Positions 34,047-46,330 are shown, counted from the stretch's first letter. The stretch: DNA of 64,000 nt from Aegilops tauschii subsp. strangulata (GCF_002575655.3 NC_053040.3:222966628-223030627), one strand, 5' to 3'. Notes: a model not told the origin generated them from the letters alone. Translations and numbers: made by a program.

Positions 34047-37000
34047 TGTCGGGACCCCGATTCTAAGTCACACCGATCTAGCATGTAACACCTTATATCA
34101 CTTTGCGGCCTCACGCACGGTATTCCCACGGGTGTCGCCTTACCATGGCCCGGGACCGTTTGCGCCTTTTGGCTCACGTATATGACAATGTCGCTAGCAT
34201 CCATATGACAGAGAACCCGGGCCGACATGGCTAGTCGTGAACCCAAAGCGGCACTAACGTATGGGGACAGGCATACATGAATCAACATCGAGCGTATCAG
34301 TCAGCAGCGTGTGAATCCGGGCTGTAGCACTAGGCTAACAGGACTCCGGGAACCCGGGCTATAGCAGGCTAGGCAGGACTCCGGATGTCACCACGTGACA
34401 TTTCCCCGAAGGGACAGACACAGGAACGAAATGAAACACATGCCGGCCAGTCAAGTGTCCAGAGCAGTAGTGCTGGGCTAGCAGGACTCCGATGAACCGG
34501 GCTGTAGCGGACTACTATGGCTCAAGGAGGCACTAGACTACATTTCCCCATAAGAGAGGCTGCCAAGGATAAACAACTAGATTGTCGGATCCCACACATA
34601 GCAATACACGTTACACGTACGCATAACATGCAAGTATGTGCTGTACAACATGGCATCACAACATAACGCAAACTCATATAGATAAAAGGCCCAGAAGAGC
34701 CACATAGCATTAAGTACAAACAGGGGTCACATGACCCATCATTCAGAGCATACAAGCAACGGAAGCATTACATGTCTGGGTACAGACAACTACAAAGGAA
34801 AATGGCTGAGAAGCCTGACTATCTACAAGACCCTCCCAAGGGTGCAAGATCGTAGCTGAGGTACAAGCTACCTGTCGAAGTCCAAGCGGAACTACTAATA
34901 AGACTGAAGTCTCCGCTGCAAAAACATAAATAAAGCAACATGAGTACAAAGGTACTCAGCAAGACTTACATCAGATCCTATCATACATGCATTTGTATCA
35001 AGAAGGTAGTGTGGGTTTTAGTTGCAGCAAGCCAGCTTTGACTCAGTGGCTATCCTATTCTACGACTACGAGAAACTTCTTTGAGGTAAGAAGGCGCACA
35101 CGAGTCCACTAATCACCACCTCAATACACCACTATGGATTCATTCCCGTCTCACTACGAGAAGCCATCCATAGCACTCACACTTATCTTGAGCATTTTAG
35201 AGTATCCACTTCAAGTTGTCTATGTACCACGTAAGCATCCAAGAAGTCCATAACCGAGGACACGGCTATTCGAATAGATCATGATAACCCTGCAGGGGTG
35301 TACTGCGTCACACACGCTCTCGCCACTTACCGCCATGTACACGTCATGTACCTCGGCAACCTTCAAGCGGAAGCCTAGCGAGGGTGTCGGCCACGACCTG
35401 ACTAACCACGCAAGACTCTAGTCCAGGTTTATCGCCTATTCGGGTTCCATCCGCAAGGAGATCCGGCCGGGGTGTCCCTCACGGCCCCAAACGATGTGTG
35501 CAGGGTTCCCGAGCCCACCATCCGGGTGCCACTCGGTACACCGGGCCACGTGTGCCTAGTCTGTCCCAAGCCCACCCTGCCGGGTGCCACTCGGTAGAAA
35601 AATAGCACTACCTACAAACACCAGAAACTATTTGCAACTCCTGGACAGAGATCAAGGCGGTTAATAAGTCGAGAGAGCTTGGAGCGCCCGGAGCCCAATG
35701 TGTGGTAGTAGCTAGTCATTGGACAACTTACACAGAACTCGGTTCTTAAGGACGGTCCCAATGAGACAACCCACCATGTACTCCTACATGGCCTCTCACC
35801 GCTACCTTTACCAAATCGTGTTCACACGCTTAACTCTCGGCACCAGAACATCTTGTAACACTCCAATTCATTCCCAATGAATCAGACCTGACACAACTCT
35901 AAGCAATAGCAGGCATGGCATGGTAGGAACACAACATGGCTCATTCAACTCCTACACATGCTAGTGGGTTTCAACTATTTACTATGGCAATGACAGGTCA
36001 TGCAGAGGAATGGGTTCAGCTACCGCAGCATAAAGTAGCAGTTGAATCATTGTTGTCCTAATGCAGTAAAAGAGAGCAGGAGCGAGAGAGTAGGATTGTA
36101 TCGGAATGAACAAAGGGGGTTTTCTTGCCTGGTAGATCAACAGGGTGGCACTGCTCCTCAGACAGGTACTCTGGAACACTCTCCGGAGCAGGACCTATCG
36201 AGAAGGAACGGTGTCGACAATCAAAACACAATCATATGCAACAATATGATGCATGAATATGGCATGAATATGTGATGTATTTTGAGCCAATGCATTTAGC
36301 ATTCAACTTGGAAGAGATCCATTTGAACCAAAGGTTCAAACGCAACTCTAATTTAAGTCCTTATATATGCCATTTATATGTTTTCACTTATACAGTAGTT
36401 ATAAGTTGGTTTTTCATGCATGAAACTAGTACAGATGGATAGATTGCATTTTTCTGATAATTTTTCATATATAAATTATTTAAATCTGAGCTACGGTTGA
36501 ATTTCTATGAATTTTAGAAGTTTTACTAATTTTCTGGAATTTCCTGATTTATTTTAAATCCAGAAAGTCCTTTACTGCGTCAGCATGATGTCATCGCTGC
36601 GTCAGTAGGTCAACGGGCTGGCCAGGGTCAAATCTGACCGGCGGAGCCCACTGGTCAGTGAGACAGGGGTTAACCCCGCGTTGACTCACCTTTGACCTAC
36701 TATGGGGCCCGCTGTCAGCGGCTGTAGGGCGGCTAATTAGTGGGGTTTAGCCACTAATGGCCGTGCCACGTCGGCGGGGTTACGCCGGCGATGACCCGAC
36801 GCGGTGGCGATCGGCGGCCGACCGTTTCCGGCCACGGCTGGACGTGCGGTTAGGTGCGTTGGACAGCCCGTGGTCCGGGGCATCCAGCGGTGGTCGTGGG
36901 GTCGCCGGAGACGACGTGTAACGGCGACGGCGGTGAGCGTATGCCGCGGCGGAGCTTGGTGGGGTGCGGGCGCTACGCTGGGACTCGCTTTCGAGCCGGC

Positions 37001-38125
37001 TGGGCTACACAACGGCGTCAGGGGCTCTGTGGAGCATGCCCATTGCACGAAGGCAGCGAACGAAGCACGGCGAGTGCGCGCGCTGCGGCAATGGCGGAGC
37101 CCAGCTTCGGCTCATGCGGGCAGGGGAGCTAGAGGGCAGGGGAGAGTAGGGGGAGTCGATGCAGTAGCTCACAACGGATCCAAAGGTGTCGACGGCGAGC
37201 TCGGGGAAGCCTGGACGGCGTCGAATCGACGGTGGGGTTGCCGGCGGCCGAAGCTTGAAGACGACGACGATGCAGTCGTTGCCGGGCGTCCGGAGTGGCT
37301 TCTTTCGGTGGATAGGCGAAGATCGTCGATGCGGAGCTCGGGGACACGGCAAGAAGGCTCGGGGGTGGCTGTGGCCGCGTCGGCGTGCGGCGGTGCTCTC
37401 CGGTGCGTTCGGGCGTCGCAAGAGAGAGCGAGAGAGAGGAGGGGATAGGCGCAGGAGAGAGGTAGTGAGGCCAGGGGGAGCTGGGCGCTTCTGGCGAGGC
37501 CAGGTCGAAGAGGGGAGAGGGCAGGCAGGCAGCTGCCGTGGCGTGCATGCGCGCGGCGTGCGGCGACCATGCGCCCTGTCCCTCTAGCGCGAGGAGAGGG
37601 ACGACTGGCGCTGGCCAGTCAGCTGGGCCGGCACAGAGCCAGGCCAGCAAGTGGCCCAGGTAAGTCCAGGTAAGGGTTTGCCCCCTTTTTGCTTATTTTC
37701 TATTTTTCTGACATTTGCTCTGATTTAGTAGAATACTAAATCATTTTATTTTCTTATGCCAATTTTTGTAGGAGCTAGTGGTATTATTCCAGAGCTCCTC
37801 ATCAACTAGCATAAATTTTGGACAATATTCTATATATATATAACAATATATATCCAAAGCAAATAATTACTGCATTAATTCCAAAAGGCCAAAATAGATA
37901 TCTATGAGCTCCTAAAAATATTGGTTTGATTTTTATCTCTGTCCAATATTTTCAGAGAGCAACATGAACATTTTCTTGGACCCTTTTGGAGCAATTTTTA
38001 TCTGGGTCATTTCCAGAAATGATTCTGAGGGTTTCACAAATCCCCATTTCAAATTTAAATGAAATTTAGACATGATGCACACATGACTAGCTAGTCTAGG
38101 TCATACCAGAACTAGGGACGTGACA
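34047..38125 (-). repeat. 5' LTR of the gypsy element
   Basis: 4,079 bp, matching 25013-29097 with about 1.5 percent substitutions by hand count, an 8-bp difference near 37148 and a 2-bp TA difference near 37840. Most differences are C/T or G/A, as expected for methylated repeats. The minus-strand promoter should lie here; a TATATATA run is at 37832-37840. Confidence 0.95.
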
Positions 38126-38130
38126 GTACA
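38126..38130. repeat. Target site duplication GTACA, right copy
   Basis: Identical to 25008-25012. Confidence 0.9.
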
Positions 38131-38329
38131 ACTAAAGACTGAAATTGAGAAGGACAAACTTATCTTTATGTACTTCTACTTTATAAACTTTGAACAAGCA
38201 ATTTGATGCAGACGACAAAAATAAACAGCATTTGCACTCATAGCTATCCAAATATAAACAACAAAGTTTGAAGGCTCGAGGAGGACAAACTTACATTAGT
38301 AGTGAAGACAGGCTCTATAAAGGCCTTGT

Positions 38330-38750
38330 CCATATTGATGGGGGGAATTCAAGAAGTTTATCGCACACTCCTCTTCAAGAGTATTGCCTTTATTCTACAT
38401 TTTGTTAAGAGTAAATATAGATGTGAAAATATAGGAACAAATGGTGATTATTTAACTTCAGATGCAGAGTACAAATGTAAATACAACATACAGGCAGAAG
38501 GCATTGACAAGAGCAATGCAGAGCTAAACTTCTTCAGCAACATTGGTTTTATTCAATATTTTGGCAAGAGTAAATGTAGATCTGATGTGTAGAAAAATGG
38601 AGGACAAGGGAAAATAAGCTGCAAAGTGTACATGAAGAACTAGCTGACAAATATAAGTACATTGATGAAGGACAACAGATACTTACAAGAACAATACAGA
38701 ACTAAATTTCTTCATAGGCATTGGGTTTATTCTACATTAATTTAAGCATT
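38330..38750. repeat. Three ~170-bp tandem units with a short exon-like block
   Basis: Related blocks centred near 38385, 38545 and 38720 share CAGAGCTAAACTTCTTC / CAGAACTAAATTTCTTC and TTTATTCTACATTTTG variants. Two of them end (minus strand) in a CTT|GTAAGT or similar donor, so this may be a repeated small exon of the minus-strand gene. Confidence 0.55.
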
Positions 38751-38865
38751 AATATATTCTAATAATTTGGAGCGAACAGTGGATAAGCAAGCTATAATGC
38801 ACAATGATGTCACATAATCCACCAGGTATGAATGTAAGGACAGCGATAGGACAATAGGTACTCAC

Positions 38866-39459
38866 AAGAGCAAAGCAGCGACCAGCATAGTTGCGATATC
38901 CTAGGTTTTGCGGTGCTGGTTCAATCGCCAATATACGTCGGGTGCTATGTGATTTCTCCGGTAGCACCACCTTTTTCAAGGACTTTGCTTGTACTCCTTC
39001 AGGTTCTACAATCACCCTCTTCCTTTTGGATGTCTGAAACACAAGAACAACATTTGAATGGAAAAACATGGTATGATGACAAATGGAATAGGTGTTGATA
39101 ATGGATGGTCATGGCATCTTCACATATATCATGAGTAAACTAAGCAGATGGCGGTGCAACGAAGCAAAAGAAATGCAAGACACCTTATGCAAGATATGTG
39201 CAACCAATAAAACCTTGCGAAATTAGAACAGTCACCTTATTGGGTGAACAGGATAGGCCATCTGCCTTTGACTCCTTGAGCTCCGAATAGTCATTAGGAT
39301 CATATTCTGAATACGAATCTATAGGTCGGGAGCATGTGGGTTTCATTGCATCCACAATGGACCTCAATCCCTTGATGCCAAGTTTGTTACCCATTGAACT
39401 GTTCTGCATTATTCTTCTGATGTGCGCATTCTTATATTCATCGTGATTACGTATAATAT
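38866..39459 (-). pseudogene. Upstream exons of the minus-strand gene split by the gypsy insertion
   Basis: Exon 39459-39236 (acceptor TTTACAG, donor GTGACT) encodes NHDEYKNAHIRRIMQ, KLGIKGLRSIVDAMK and an acidic tail. Exon 39033-38866 (acceptor TGTTTCAG, donor GTGAGT, 56 codons) begins TSKRKRVIVEPEG and ends YRNYAGRCFAL. Sites and frames are clean. The orientation and low-density exon layout match the exons at 24.1-24.5 kb, hence one gene cut by the element at 25013-38125. The product is unknown to me; basic KRKR and KK runs could be nuclear signals. Confidence 0.5.
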
Positions 39460-39640
39460 CTGTAAAGCATGAAAACACAAATAGTAGTGAGATTATCTTT
39501 GTAATGCAGAGGATATTGTAATATAATAGAGGCTCCCTGTAAACCCTTGTGTGCTATCACTGGATTCTGATGAGAGAGCCCATGTGTGTTGTAATATGGT
39601 GAGTAGATTAATATAATCTGGCACAACTACACAAAAAAAG

Positions 39641-39664
39641 AAGCTCCCTGTTGGGGCAGGGAGC
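39641..39664. repeat. Short perfect hairpin
   Basis: GAAGCTCCCTG and CAGGGAGCC pair around TTGGGG. It lies in intergenic or intronic sequence; role unknown. Confidence 0.5.
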
Positions 39665-39859
39665 CCCAGATGTAAGGATAGTTGGCAGACGATAGGTTCA
39701 TAATATACCGTATAGAAAGTTTATTGCCAAACCATGATAACGAGAGCGCAGAGCCAGAAGGCAGATCGTATTGTAGATAATAGGGGTACACCATAACCAC
39801 CATAAATAAATCGGGAAAGCGGAACTGGCTCAAAAACATAGGGTTTTGCCGCTACTAAT

Positions 39860-41480
39860 ATGCAGCCTATCGATCACCTACAGGCCAGCTCTATTCATCT
39901 GAAGGCGCACAGCTGTTACTATCAGTTTAGTCTATCAAAGACCGCGCGGCTCCCACAATTTCTGGGGTATTATGGTAGACCAACTCGAAGTGCGAAATCA
40001 GTTAGCAGAACCGGCCCAATAGAGGTGTCGACTGCAGATGTCCCTGCCCCCCTTCCTGACAAGGAACATACTGTGCTTACTAAAGAAGAACAGAAGAGGA
40101 ACATGTTAAAGAACAGAAGAGGAAGCATATTCTGCATGTCTGCATGCAAGTCGCGTGACTTTTGTCATTTGGGTCAGTCGACCATTTCAGGCGGTTGGAT
40201 GAAGATCCTACGTCTCCTAACCTTTCTTCTTCCTTGTCTCAGATTCTTCCCATACAGAACTCTGCACTGGTCGCCGGCCGAACCACCGGCCCCCACCGCT
40301 TATGTTCCTCCGCCACCCCCACCCTACCCCCGCCCCCGCCCGCATCGAGTTTTCTTCGTTCGGCGAGGCCCCGCCACCGCCCCCACAACCACCGTCCCCA
40401 CGCGAGCCCCTTCCTTCGCACCGGCGAACTCCGGCAAGCTCTGAAAAATCGACTGACCCAATTTTGAAATTTAGCCTACTGTCATTTAACTAGTGTGGAA
40501 TATAAAAGGGGAAAACCATAAGCATTGCGAGTATAGTGTTGAGCGTGCCATGGTGGATCTAAAGGTGCAAATCGGACAAAGGCAACTTCGCAACCAATGT
40601 TTGCTTTCAACTAGCAAGTAAGTGATGGACAAGAAATCAGAGTAAAGCAGTGGTGATTTATTTTCTTGCTGCGATAAATAAGTTGAGCAGATACGAAAGA
40701 GTACCGCCTCTGGTGCGGCGCCGTGTATGCATCTGCTGAGAATTTGACAGTGCTGCGGTAGCGATGGCTATCGGCGGAGTGGAAGCAGATCTAGGAGGGT
40801 AGACGGTGGCGGCGGGGCGCGGTGGACGAGACGGTCGTAGGAGCGGCGCCAGCAAGGTGGACGACAGCGGGGATGAAGCGAGAGGACGGGATGCAAGGAT
40901 CCGGGTCCGAAGCCGTGGATGAGAGAGGTCGATCTCTTGTAATGGCCGACGGCGTCGGGGTGTCAGCTCCGGCATGGTGGAGGAGGACGGCGCTGGATGG
41001 GGTGGCGGACGGAGGAGGCTGGGGTGGAGAGGCTGTTTTGGTGCCCACGGAGTACGAATGGGGAAATGGAGGGCGAGAGGAAGGGGGAGACCATGTCTTC
41101 AGGGCGCGCTTGTCTCAAATGCTAGGAAATTTACAAACTTAGCCCCCGTTTAAAATTCCTACATCACAACAATATTAGTCGGTTGGGGATAGGACGGTAA
41201 TCTCGCATACACCAAATATTTGCCGACGAGAGTTTGTTTTTGGCGCCCACCGTGTATGAATCGGGGAGGGGGTCGATTTCGGCCGAGGAGAGACTGTGTT
41301 TTGGTGCCCACCGTGTATGAATCCGGGTGAGAGGCGGTTATGTCACGTTTGAGTGAAATTACAAACCTACCCCTATGGAAACCTATAGAAATCAAGCCGA
41401 TAGGCTTTGCGTGTCAGGGACAGGCAGTAATTTCCATCTCGCAGAGTTTGGTTTCGGGCGGTTACTGCGACTTTCCCCGC
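39860..41480. other. GC-rich promoter/first-exon-like region of the minus-strand gene
   Basis: 40240-40440 and 40700-41140 are GC-rich and code Pro/Arg/Ala-rich peptides on either strand; the minus strand at 41120-40700 resembles the leader and first exon at 20270-20650. GTTTTGGTGCCCAC-G-GTA and following bases recur at about 41034, 41233 and 41299. A plus-strand frame at 39930-40130 (KEHTVLTKEEQKRNMLKN) is open but unrecognised. I cannot give a firm gene model. Confidence 0.35.
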
Positions 41481-42095
41481 TTCGTTCAAATTTTTGCAGA
41501 GCAAGAGTGCATGCTTACCGTGCCAACTCAATTCGAATCCAGTTTGTATTCTATTTTTGTTCGGGCAGGATCCATTTGCGATTGGAATAAAATTCTATAT
41601 ACATCATTTTTTATATATACTTTCAAAAGCACAATACCCTTTATACATAAATATGGTTTACAAATGGCATGATCTCAGATTCATAAGGTTGTATCCATCT
41701 TAATTTGGATTTCCAAATATTTGAAACACTTTATGTTGAAATCCAATGTATGCATTCCTCGCTAACTGTTCCAATTAATGTGTGTTTCATGCAGTTTTTT
41801 TTACTTCTCAAACATGTATAATGTGTTTCACACACGCAACATATAGTGTAATCCCGTTTAGACATTAATTGCATATAAATCATGCATTGTCTCTAATTAA
41901 AGAATCTATGGATCACTAATATTGATAAACTATATAACATTACACGTGTCCCCAAATTCAAATGAATATGCATGTTTCATACACCAATTTGCGTTATGAT
42001 ATTATCGATGTCGTGAACTCCAGTTTAAATATTTGAATCCCCTTTAATCCAGATATTCATCTCATATAGCTATCACTCATGCTTATATAGGAGTA
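41481..42095. other. AT-rich stretch, nothing recognised
   Basis: No repeat structure or gene seen. Confidence 0.4.
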
Positions 42096-43830
42096 TCTCT
42101 CTAGACCTATACGTGGTCATCGTCTCTCGGGTATCTCTCGTGCTACCTTTATGTCGACAATGATCTTTTATCTTCGCAACACACTGAGGGTACTCACTCC
42201 CTCGACCTTCATCACTCTATCTCTCTCTAAGTATATCTCGCTCCCTGCTATGTGTCTCTAACTATGATTCTCCATGTGAAATCTCTTTCTCTCACACAAA
42301 CACAAACTTCATCTCCCGGGGTCTCATTTCTCTCTACTATTCCCCTGTGTGCCACTCGCACACCCCCTCTCACACAGAGATGTCTTTCGCTCCTTAGATA
42401 TGAGAAGCTACGACTCTTCCTCTTAAATATCTCTTTCTCACACACAAACACAAACTCTGTCTCCCAGGGTTTCATATCTCTCCACCATTCTCTTGTATGT
42501 TGCTCACACACACTCTCTCTCCCTAGAGATATCTTGCGTTCCCTCATATGTCTCTCTAGCTATCACTCTCGTTGTGAAATATCTTTCTCTCTCGCAGACA
42601 CAAAACTCCGTCTCTCGGTATCTCATTTCTCTCTGATATTTGTCTGTATGTGACTCACATGCACACTCTCTCTATCTCTCTCACACCCACACACATAACT
42701 CAGCCTTCTGATCCACTCGACTGCTATCTCTAACACACACTAGCTAGCTAGCATCTTTATCTTTCTATTTATCTCTTTCTCCATCAACCTTCTTTCTCGC
42801 CCTCACTCTTGCTTCCTATCACGCACACTATATATGTTTCTCTCTACATGCAGTCAAGCGCCCTCTTTTTATCTTTCTCTCACACACACATAACTTCACC
42901 CTCTGAACCACCCGGCGGTCATCTCCAACACTCAAACTAGCCGATGTCCCTCTATCTAGCATCTCTATCTCTGTATCTATCTGTAGTTTCTCCGTCAACA
43001 CTTCTTTCTCGCACACACTCTTACTTCCTATCACACAAACTATATATGTCTCTCCATACATGCATTTATAGGTTGATCTCTTTTGCACAATCGTTGTGTC
43101 TTGCTCCCTCTACTCGCCATAGATGCATGCTCCAGCCCACGCCACTATCTCTTAAAGACAAAAATACATGCTCAACTATCGAGCCTTCTTCCCTGCACTC
43201 TCACATGCATGCATATTGTCATAGCGATCTCCCCCATATCGTTGATCTTATGACTTATGTCTTCTTTCTTTCATCTCGATCATGCTCGCGCGCACACACA
43301 CATCTCGCGTATACATGTATACCTCTCGCACATGCATGTTCAAGGTCTCCTATGTCTCCATAAATAGTTAATTACCCTCAACCCTAACGCCACATCGAAT
43401 CGTTCTCTGCTTATGTGCACATAACTTCCGCCTGGATGGGTAAAACACACACTCACACTTAACAATCTCCTTCTAGCTACCCCCCTCTCTCACTCTTCCC
43501 CTATATCCCCAAAACCAATAAGACCATCCCTTCGTTTAATTCCCGCCTACATGCACCATCGATATATAGTAGTCATCCTTGGTGTCTCTCGAACAAACAC
43601 GTTCTCTCGATGTCGACTCCTCTCACGCGCACACGCCTTCTCTTCCCTCTCTACGGGCCTTTTCTCTCTCGCACCCCCTCGTTGGTGGCCCCTATCATAC
43701 ACTATGATGAAGCCATGCACACTTAAATTACATCCGCCACCAAGGACCCCGCGTCACACACACACACACACCCACACACACTAAGACTCCATCTCACACA
43801 CACACATGCTCTAGGTGGAGCATTTGTTCC
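42096..43830. repeat. Pyrimidine-rich low-complexity block with nested duplications
   Basis: The plus strand is dominated by CTCTCT and CACACA words for about 1.7 kb. Inside are imperfect ~145-bp repeats (about 42278, 42423, 42570, each with TCTTTCTCTC-CACAAACACAAACT) and a ~205-bp duplication (42680-42840 against 42886-43050, sharing ACTATATATGT-TCTC). A (CA)n run is at 43755-43781. Open frames here are meaningless. Confidence 0.85.
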
Positions 43831-43933
43831 TACCACCCTTCATCCAACCTTACCCGTATGATAAGCAATCACCTTAATTTACTTTATAACATGGACAAAT
43901 TCCACTTTAATTTAGTAGTTAGCAAACTTATCA

Positions 43934-44432
43934 TCTCTACTCTTATAAAAAAACGAGTTGGTGATGATGGTGTGCCTGCCATCTTGTAATATAGACCGTC
44001 CAATCTATATCTGACGGATAGAAAGCAAACTATGACAATTTTACAAAAGATACCCGCACCTCCCTCCACAGTTACAGACAAGGCCTTGCCTCGTTCATCG
44101 TCCTTATCTCCCACAACCTCATTGCTGAGTAATTAAAAAAGGAAGTCTCTGGAACAATCTAGCATGGTGGCTGCTGCCACCTGCCGGCGTCGTCCATCCC
44201 CATGCCCCCGCCCAGTCCGACCACCAGTCACCACCACGCTCTACTCCTCCTCACCTTATCTCTCATCTTTCATTTTTTTGATGAAATTGTCGAGATACCA
44301 GTTTCCCGATAAAATTCTCGAGATATCATTAGCTTTTACACATGGGATTACTCCTGCATGGGTCAATCACAACAGGTGTTTTGTAAAAAAATGCATATTG
44401 ATGTTCCGTGCAATGCACGAGCATCTTGCTAG
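43934..44432 (+). mobile_element. Non-autonomous Helitron, 499 bp
   Basis: Starts TCTCTACTCTTATAAAA and ends GCATCTTGCTAG; the 3' end carries a hairpin (CCGTGCAATGCACG) about 12 bp before the CTAG terminus. The base before is A and the base after is T, the usual Helitron target. It has no coding capacity of its own; a small GC-rich piece (about 44160-44240) may be captured sequence. Confidence 0.8.
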
Positions 44433-44784
44433 TAATTATATAACGCAAATCACGAGCAGGAAGTGACATTTTTTTTACACAACCACGTTAACATGGCCAC
44501 GTAAATCACTAGCTAAAGTAATACCATTATACTTATATCCCGATGCAAAAGGTTGAGTACATGTCCGAAGAGTAGAGTCGCACACACGCACTCTGTCTCT
44601 CAGTATCTCTCACACACACACCAGTTACGTGACGCTCACTTAAGCAGACACGTATGTTACAATTTGTGCACCTGCGGGTACACGTGATGGTGCGCATTTA
44701 TTTAAGCCGGACGGCGAACCCAAATAGTAGATGCATTCATTCCCCTCCCACCGCCTCTTCTCTGGTCGCCGTAGCCAGGGAGCC
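44433..44784. other. Intergenic, promoter-like end
   Basis: AT-rich, then GC-rich toward 44740. A weak TATA-like TTTATTTAAG at about 44697 precedes the ATG at 44785. Confidence 0.35.
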
Positions 44785-44799
44785 ATGGCCCGGACGAAG
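44785..44799 (+). pseudogene. Possible first exon of a histone H3 or CENH3-like gene (MARTK)
   Basis: The ATG in context AGCCATGGCC is followed by codons for ARTK and a GTAACG donor. MARTK is the N-terminus of H3 and of plant centromeric H3. No later exon was found downstream, so if real it is a stranded promoter/exon-1 fragment. Five residues can match by chance. Confidence 0.25.
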
Positions 44800-45059
44800 G
44801 TAACGACATACGCCATACTCCCGCCGGAGCGGCGCTTTAATCTGGAAATTTTAGTGGTCATGCATGCATCTTTTTGTGCTAGCACTCCTATATAAGGGTT
44901 GACCGGTCGCTTCCCGTGAACGTGTGCGGGCGGTGGAAGAGGAAGGAGAAGGGAAGCGGGCTGTGGAGTAACGTTTTTACCACATTTTCTTAGGAAACTG
45001 AGTGCAATAATTGAGTAGTTTTGCAAACTACCAGTACTACACCTGAAACGGTTCAAAAC

Positions 45060-45300
45060 CAATACCACCACCACACCCGCGTCTGACCGCCTGGCCGACC
45101 CAACCCCCCTCCCTTGGCAGCGCGTGCTTCCCGCGTGAAACGGTCAGTGTCGCCCCGGAACATCAGTGCCGCATTAATGCCCGGCCAGAACGGAGGCGAC
45201 CTCCCACTGGCGACGGCTTTGAAGTAGTGCGACGGCCGAGAGAGCGCCGCTTCCCGGTGCACGCGACTGCTCCGCGTCGAGGCTGGCCACAGTTTGGATG
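45060..45300. repeat. Duplicated promoter-like module A, partner 47577-47930
   Basis: Both copies read CACCAC-CC-GCGTCTGACCG ... GCGACGGCCGAGAGAGC ... TCCCGGTGCA-GCGACTG. A third, shorter relative is at about 49310 (GCTTCTGACCGCCCTGGCCC). The partner contains an extra ~100-bp insertion with an ACATGTCAGTGA-type palindrome. Confidence 0.7.
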
Positions 45301-45789
45301 AGTCTCCATCATGGGGAGGCACACTAACTGCAATGATATGGACTCCCGATGCCCACAGTTATGGATCGTTCCATCTATGAAGAACATGTGGGACTGGAAC
45401 TACGAGACGGACATGTACCCAGGAGTGGACGTACGAACCTGAGTAATGTAGCGCAGTAAGTGAAGTAGAAAGGCACAAATAGTATGAACATGCGTGGCAT
45501 ATAGGCATTTGTCTCTTACTACCACTAAATGTTGTACGTGCAATGCCCGGTGATGTTATGGAGTACGTGCCTAAGTACTCTACTACTACTATATTAATTG
45601 GAGGCACATATTAGGTTTTATATTTGTTTACGTGTATGCCCCGAGACCTTCCAACTAGACGTGTCTTTCTCTGCTGGTGGCACTTTGTATCGTTCATACC
45701 ACTAGTACAGTAGTACTACTATGTGTGGTCTCCGACCTAGAAGTGGAGACGCTCTACCACGCTGTTCATGTCCAACTCCTTACGCTGAC

Positions 45790-46160
45790 GTGTGGGACAT
45801 CCAGCACGTGTCGTGTTTGGCACTCCTTCGTCGTAAGAGTTGAAACGCTAGCTTTCATCAGAAATAAAAAATAAATATAAATCAGCAGTGATACTATACC
45901 ACGCGGTTTCCTTGCTCCTCGATATCGGAAAGAATACTTCCGTTCGCCGACATGTGGGACGTCGACCATCCTGGTCCACTTGCATGCCCGCAGAACTCCA
46001 AGGGAGAGTCACCCCGGTTGTCGCGCCGCAGTAATTACTAATGAGCCGTCAAATCACAGGCCCAACCTTTCGCACTGTGAAGTTGCTCTGACGAAGGAAC
46101 CATCATGACTTCGTTGAATTCCACTTCTTGAAGAAAACTACTGTACCAGCAGTACTGCTA
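45790..46160. repeat. Duplicated module B, partner 50280-50600
   Basis: Shared phrases include GACGTCGACCATCCTGGTCC, ACGAAGGAACCATCATGACT and TCGTTGAATTCC-CTTCTT in the same order and orientation. Together with module A this shows a local duplication of several kilobases that has been rearranged. Confidence 0.8.
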
Positions 46161-46185
46161 GCTATAGTAGTTACTCCAGTAGAGG

Positions 46186-46330
46186 CCTCCTTTGGTTCAT
46201 AGGATAGGAATTTTATAGGAGTATGAAAATCATAGTAAGTGAGATGACATGCATCTCAATTCCTATAGAGAAAGAGATGCCATTTGATGCATAGGATAGA
46301 AATTTTTCCATTGAGTCTAGGCTAATGTAC
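46186..46330. mobile_element. Truncated Tourist-type MITE (same family as 49430-49722)
   Basis: Begins GGCCTCCTTTGGTTCATAGG and runs to GAGTCTAGGCTAATGT, then stops; the right half is missing. Confidence 0.75.

Larger units (their letters stand above)
25013..38125 (-). mobile_element. Complete Ty3/gypsy retrotransposon (13,113 bp, 4.1-kb LTRs), TSD GTACA
   Basis: The element lies on the minus strand: 5' LTR 38125-34047, primer site, gag-pol, polypurine tract, 3' LTR 29097-25013. GTACA flanks it at 25008-25012 and 38126-38130. The order protease, RT, RNase H, integrase, with an integrase C-terminus resembling a chromodomain and unusually long LTRs, points to the Tekay/Del group of chromoviruses. 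By hand I count about 60 substitutions plus two small indels between the LTRs over 4.08 kb, near 1.5 percent; at the grass rate of 1.3e-8 per site per year that is roughly half a million years. It sits between parts of a minus-strand gene of the surrounding CACTA region, so it is the younger insertion. Confidence 0.95.

Noticed and set aside
42252..43784. Open frames rich in Ser, Leu, Thr and His
   Set aside because: Translations of CT/CA low-complexity DNA.
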